This document shows, piece after piece, positions 60,654 through 64,000 of a DNA stretch of 64,000 bases (positions are counted from its first letter, which is position 1; each line of letters starts with the position of its first letter). The translations under genes were made by a program, and so were the position numbers. The notes under the pieces are model-generated. The model saw only the letters and a program-made list of their open reading frames with translations. It had not been told where the DNA came from and did no database searches. The stretch is from Thalassospira sp. Lineage in GTDB: Bacteria > Pseudomonadota > Alphaproteobacteria > Rhodospirillales > Thalassospiraceae. The DNA lies in contig NZ_PAQR01000011.1 in NCBI RefSeq assembly GCF_002709775.1, positions 60,533-124,532 of the forward strand. Reading direction: 5' to 3'.

Positions 60654-62246
60654 ATGACAGCCGATCTTCGAGATGCCGCACTTAACAGCAACGTCTGGGC
60701 TTTTCAGGAAGCCAGCAAGCTGGTCAAGCGGTATAAACAGAAGGCGCCTGAAAAGGGCTATGTCCTTTTTGAAACCGGTTATGGTCCGTCGGGTCTGCCG
60801 CATATCGGCACCTTTGGCGAAGTTGCGCGCACGACCTATGTCCGTCGCGCGTTCGAGACCATGTGCGATATCCCGACCAAGCTGTTTTGCTTCTCCGATG
60901 ATATGGATGGCCTTCGCAAGGTCCCGGACAATATCCCGAACAAGGACATGGTTGCCGAGCATCTTGGCAAGGCCCTGACGTCCGTTCCTGATCCGTTTGG
61001 CACCCATGAAAGCTTTGCCCATCACAACAATGCCAAGCTGCGTGAGTTCCTTGACGGGTTCGGCTTTGAGTACGAGTTCAAATCTTCGACCGAATGTTAC
61101 CGCTCGGGCATGTTTGACGAAGCGCTCTTGCGTTTGCTGGAACGCTATGATGCGGTCCAGAAAATCATGCTGCCGACCCTTGGTGAAGAACGCCGCGCGA
61201 CCTATAGCCCGTTCATGCCGGTTGAGCCGGGCACCAACAAGGTCCTGATGGCCAAGGTGACCGAGCTTAAGCCGGAATCTGGTAGCATCGTTTACGAGCA
61301 CCCGGAAACCGGTGATCTTGTTGAAACGTTGGTCACGGGCGGGGCTTGCAAACTGCAGTGGAAGCCGGACTGGGCGATGCGCTGGTACGCGCTGGGTGTT
61401 GATTATGAAATGGCTGGCAAGGACCTTATTCCGTCGGTCGAACTTGGCAACAAGATCGTCAAGGCGCTTGGCGGCACCCCGCCGGAAGGCTTCAACTACG
61501 AGCTGTTCCTTGACGAGAACGCCCAGAAGATTTCCAAATCAAAGGGCAATGGTCTTTCGATGGAAGACTGGCTGAAATATGCGCCGGAAGACAGCCTGTC
61601 GCTGTTCATGTTCCAGAAGCCGAAAACCGCAAAGCGTCTGTATTTTGATGTCATCCCGAAAACCGTGGATGAATATCTGACCTTTGCTGAAAAGCTTAAA
61701 ACCGAAACCGATCCGACCAAGATCCTGCAGAACCCGGCCTGGCACATTCATGCCGGTACCGCACCGGATCGCGACATTCCGCTGTCATTCGGCATCCTGC
61801 TGAACCTGGTTTCGGTGTGTAACACCGAAGACCGTGACCTGCTGTGGAAGTTCATTTCGCGCTATGCCACCGGTGCGACGCCGGAAACCGCGCCGTATCT
61901 TGATAAGCTGGTCAGCTATGCGATCAACTATTACCGTGATTTCGTCAAACCGGCGAAATCGTACCGCGCCCCGACCGAGGCAGAGCAGGCAGCCCTTAAA
62001 GACCTGCGCGATGCGCTGTCGAAAGTCGCACCGGGTACGGATCCGTCCGACATCCAGACCGAAGTTTTCACCGTGGGCAAAAACCACAATTACGAAAACC
62101 TGCGCGACTGGTTCAAAGCACTTTACGAAGTGCTGCTTGGGCAGGAGCAGGGCCCGCGCATGGGCTCCTTCATCGCGCTTTACGGTCTTGATGAAAGCGT
62201 TGCCCTGATCGACCGCGCGCTGGCGGGTGAAGACCTGTCGGCATAA
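60654..62246 (+). CDS. lysK: Lysyl-tRNA synthetase, class I
   Basis: The product has 530 residues. The class I Rossmann core shows [13 protein letters not shown] as the HIGH motif (residues about 45-57) and [16 protein letters not shown] as the KMSKS motif (about 293). It has the unusual class I LysRS fold also found in archaea and many alphaproteobacteria instead of the class II LysS. The C-terminal helical anticodon domain includes [10 protein letters not shown] and [34 protein letters not shown]. It is followed by a strong terminator. No class II LysRS is seen in the window, but that does not exclude one elsewhere. Confidence 0.95.
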   Translation: MTADLRDAALNSNVWAFQEASKLVKRYKQKAPEKGYVLFETGYGPSGLPHIGTFGEVARTTYVRRAFETMCDIPTKLFCFSDDMDGLRKVPDNIPNKDMVAEHLGKALTSVPDPFGTHESFAHHNNAKLREFLDGFGFEYEFKSSTECYRSGMFDEALLRLLERYDAVQKIMLPTLGEERRATYSPFMPVEPGTNKVLMAKVTELKPESGSIVYEHPETGDLVETLVTGGACKLQWKPDWAMRWYALGVDYEMAGKDLIPSVELGNKIVKALGGTPPEGFNYELFLDENAQKISKSKGNGLSMEDWLKYAPEDSLSLFMFQKPKTAKRLYFDVIPKTVDEYLTFAEKLKTETDPTKILQNPAWHIHAGTAPDRDIPLSFGILLNLVSVCNTEDRDLLWKFISRYATGATPETAPYLDKLVSYAINYYRDFVKPAKSYRAPTEAEQAALKDLRDALSKVAPGTDPSDIQTEVFTVGKNHNYENLRDWFKALYEVLLGQEQGPRMGSFIALYGLDESVALIDRALAGEDLSA

Positions 62247-62270
62247 TCAGCAAAAGATCTGATGAAATCA

Positions 62271-62305
62271 AAAGGCCCGCATCCGGTGATGCGGGCCTTT
62301 TTGTT
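62271..62305 (+). terminator. Rho-independent terminator of lysK
   Basis: AAAGGCCCGCATC (62271-62283) and GATGCGGGCCTTT (62288-62300) form a perfect 13-bp stem with a 4-nt loop, followed by TTTTTGTTTG. It precedes the convergent gene ending at 62308, which has little T-run of its own. Confidence 0.92.
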
Positions 62306-62307
62306 TG

Positions 62308-63363
62308 TCAGCTTGGCGGCAGGTAACGCCGCAGCGGATGGTTTTCAAACGGTGCCAGAAGAACATGGCGTGCGCGTTGCCAGCCAACACCAAACGCCAT
62401 GACAAGTCCGCCAACGATGAAGCAGACCAGAACGATGGTCATGGACGGATCGATGGCAGCGCCTTCGAAGCCCGATTGCAGCAGATAGCCGACATAGATC
62501 AAGCCACTGATGATCGGCGACCTACGATCCAGGATGAGGGACAGCAACATCGCAATAATGATCACCGGGATCATGGCAATTGGGGCGGCCTCAAACGTTG
62601 CGGCAATTGAATGGATGGTCAGCGGTGCGCCAAAGACATAGAGCCAGAACGCACATTCCGCCCAGCCATTGACCCGGTTGGGATCGCGACTGTCGATAAA
62701 TATCGCAAGGGCGAGCAACAGGATGCCGGTCGCCGTGATCAGATAGGGGATATAGGGTTCCGCCGCCGGGCCGAATGTCGCCAAAAGGGCCGTCCAGAAG
62801 ACGCCAATGATCCCAGCGGCAATCAGGGCAAACGATACCGGCAGGCGATAGCGCAGGAAGAAGCCCAGCTGGAAGGCAAAGCCGATGACGGCAACAAACA
62901 CCAGCACGTTCATCGAGCGTTGGCCAAAATCAATCACGGTATCGAGGTCTGAAAGCTGCCCGGTCGGTCCGGCAAAGGACATGTAAAGCGCAACCGCATA
63001 GATCATCAGCGTCGCGCCAAGGGCAGCCATGATGGCGATCGAGGGCAGGGATGCCTTGAGCTTTCCGGCGATATATTCCGCCAGCGCGACATAGGCGATC
63101 ATGGCAAGCGGCGGTGCGATCCAGAAGGCCGGACCATTGGCGAGCAATCCCCACAGCACAAACCAGCCGATGGTCAGGGCGCATATGCCAAGGGCAATGA
63201 AGATGTCATTCATACCGCGAAACAGGGTGAATTTTTCTGTTTCAGGGGACTCCTGGCTTTGCTCCGCCAGATACCCTTCGAGCCGTGCAAAGGCTTCTTC
63301 GCTGAGCACGCCGGCCGATACCGCATTTCGGATATCGGCAAGGGTGAATTGATTGTTTTTCAC
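62308..63363 (-). CDS. DUF2157-like polytopic membrane protein
   Basis: The product has 351 residues. A cytoplasmic N-terminal helix pair (FTLADIRNAVSAGVLSEEAFARLEGYLAEQ) resembles the start of DUF2157 proteins. About 10-11 hydrophobic segments follow, with little charge between them. There are no motifs of a known transporter. The C-terminus is basic (WQRARHVLLAPFENHPLRRYLPPS). Function unknown. It stands divergent from the TetR gene at 63557, about 190 nt away, and could be its target. Confidence 0.6.
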   Translation of the reverse strand: MKNNQFTLADIRNAVSAGVLSEEAFARLEGYLAEQSQESPETEKFTLFRGMNDIFIALGICALTIGWFVLWGLLANGPAFWIAPPLAMIAYVALAEYIAGKLKASLPSIAIMAALGATLMIYAVALYMSFAGPTGQLSDLDTVIDFGQRSMNVLVFVAVIGFAFQLGFFLRYRLPVSFALIAAGIIGVFWTALLATFGPAAEPYIPYLITATGILLLALAIFIDSRDPNRVNGWAECAFWLYVFGAPLTIHSIAATFEAAPIAMIPVIIIAMLLSLILDRRSPIISGLIYVGYLLQSGFEGAAIDPSMTIVLVCFIVGGLVMAFGVGWQRARHVLLAPFENHPLRRYLPPS

Positions 63364-63518
63364 GGTTGCTCCGCATCATGTTGTTGGTTTTGTGCCGTTT
63401 AGGCGCGTGTCCGATGCGTTTATTGATACACGCCACGCGTTCGGCTTTCAAACATCTGTGCATGGGTAACGCCGGAATAAGACGATGAAAAGGCGATTGA
63501 CAGATAGTTATAATCAGT

Positions 63519-63542
63519 ATTAAGTGAGTTAACTTACTTAAT
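63519..63542. promoter_or_regulatory. 24-bp palindrome, candidate TetR operator
   Basis: ATTAAGTGAGTTAACTTACTTAAT as halves: ATTAAGTG AGTT and AACT TACTTAAT, with 22 of 24 bases self-complementary. TTGACA at 63497-63502 with TATTAA at 63518-63523 (spacing 15) gives a possible promoter that the palindrome would cover. This is the usual layout for TetR autoregulation and for control of the divergent membrane gene. Confidence 0.6.
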
Positions 63543-63556
63543 TGATGGTGATGGTC

Positions 63557-64000
63557 ATGGCCTCAAAGCTCAAACCCGAAGAAAAGCGGCAAAAGCTTGC
63601 CCGTGCGGCAATGAATGTGATCTGGCGCGATGGTTATCACGCTGCCACCATTCAATCGGTTGCGAACGAGGCCGGTTTGCCCGCAGGCGGGGTGTTTTAC
63701 CGTTTTCCCAAAAAGCATGATCTGGCGCAGGCAGCGCTTGAAACCATGCAGGGTGAGTTCATCCCGCTTCTCGGCAGTATCAAATCCAAGGGTGCGGTCG
63801 GGGATCGGTTATCGGTTTTCTTTGATTACCTTGATGCCATGACGCCAAGGCGCGTCAGTCATGGCTGCCCATTGGCGCGCTTGATGCTTGATATGCCGAG
63901 CGACGCGGATTTCGATCCGGCGCGCAAAATCGGGCAGGGCGTGTTTGATGCCCTGATCGACTGGGTCGCGGAACAGCTTCGCGAAGGCGGGCTTGATGCA
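63557..64000 (+). CDS. TetR/AcrR-family regulator, N-terminal part (runs off the right edge)
   Basis: At least 148 residues are inside the window. The HTH is at about 10-55 (KLARAAMNVIWRDGYHAATIQSVANEAGLPAGGVFYRFPKKHDLAQAALETM). The ligand domain begins at about 60 and has a conserved HGCPLARLMLD segment. ATG codons at 63545, 63551 and 63557 are all in frame; 63557 (MASKLKPEEK) is chosen. The stop is beyond the window. Autoregulation through the palindrome at 63519-63542 is likely. Confidence 0.85.
   Translation, partial: MASKLKPEEKRQKLARAAMNVIWRDGYHAATIQSVANEAGLPAGGVFYRFPKKHDLAQAALETMQGEFIPLLGSIKSKGAVGDRLSVFFDYLDAMTPRRVSHGCPLARLMLDMPSDADFDPARKIGQGVFDALIDWVAEQLREGGLDA

Noticed and set aside
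60445-60685. Short ORFs on both strands before lysK
   Set aside because: They overlap each other and the lysK start, have no clear ribosome binding site and no family resemblance.

Overview
The window looks like chromosomal DNA of a free-living alphaproteobacterium, most likely a marine Rhodospirillales member close to Thalassospira. This is inferred from gene content and style: a class I lysyl-tRNA synthetase, an alphaproteobacterial flagellin start (MALNILSNHAANLAHRN), HWE/HisKA_2-type signalling, many c-di-GMP proteins and moderate GC. No database search was run. I found no rRNA, tRNA, CRISPR array or prophage.

Layout. 1-1470: flagellar edge, with the start of a flagellin gene, a second copy of its 5' leader joined to an unrelated small ORF, and a DUF5610 protein. 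1.9-4.9 kb: leuS of a long, actinobacterial-looking type. 5-7.7 kb: periplasmic binding protein, UDP-HexNAc dehydrogenase and a YjbR protein. 7.7-23.1 kb: a polysaccharide locus with two divergent gene trains. The minus train has glycosyltransferases, a Wzx-like flippase and two unrecognised proteins, joined by start/stop overlaps. The plus train has a GT26 glycosyltransferase fused to a secreted domain, a Wzc-like co-polymerase/BY-kinase and a small anchored protein. It is followed by two Wzy/WaaL-like membrane proteins on opposite strands and an alpha/alpha-toroid protein. The dehydrogenase just upstream could supply the uronic acid precursor. No initiating phosphoglycosyltransferase or outer-membrane exporter is in the window.

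23.1-34.2 kb: Phd/VapC toxin-antitoxin pair with a perfect palindrome upstream, a Met-rich EF-hand protein, hrpB, greB, an MFS transporter with a LysR regulator, DUF3095, slyX and a methyltransferase. Next come a 259-bp MITE-like element placed exactly at the stop codon of a GDCCVxC protein, a beta-hydroxyacid dehydrogenase and TerB.

34.5-46.9 kb: a PAS/GGDEF/EAL protein, a Crp-like regulator, a DUF2946-like protein, HdeD plus a TPCP-type metal ATPase, a DinG-like helicase, AraC, LysE and YqaA. 46.9-51.1 kb: a four-carbon acid-sugar catabolic locus (kdgT-pdxA2 divergent from deoR-DUF1537 kinase), which should convert threonate- or erythronate-type acids to dihydroxyacetone phosphate. 51.1-53.5 kb: ohr, an esterase and a divergent ohrR with repeated operators. 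53.5-64 kb: DUF1801, MAPEG, a Cache chemoreceptor, a histidine kinase with a c-di-GMP response regulator, lysK, a DUF2157-like membrane protein and the start of a TetR regulator whose promoter carries a 24-bp palindrome.
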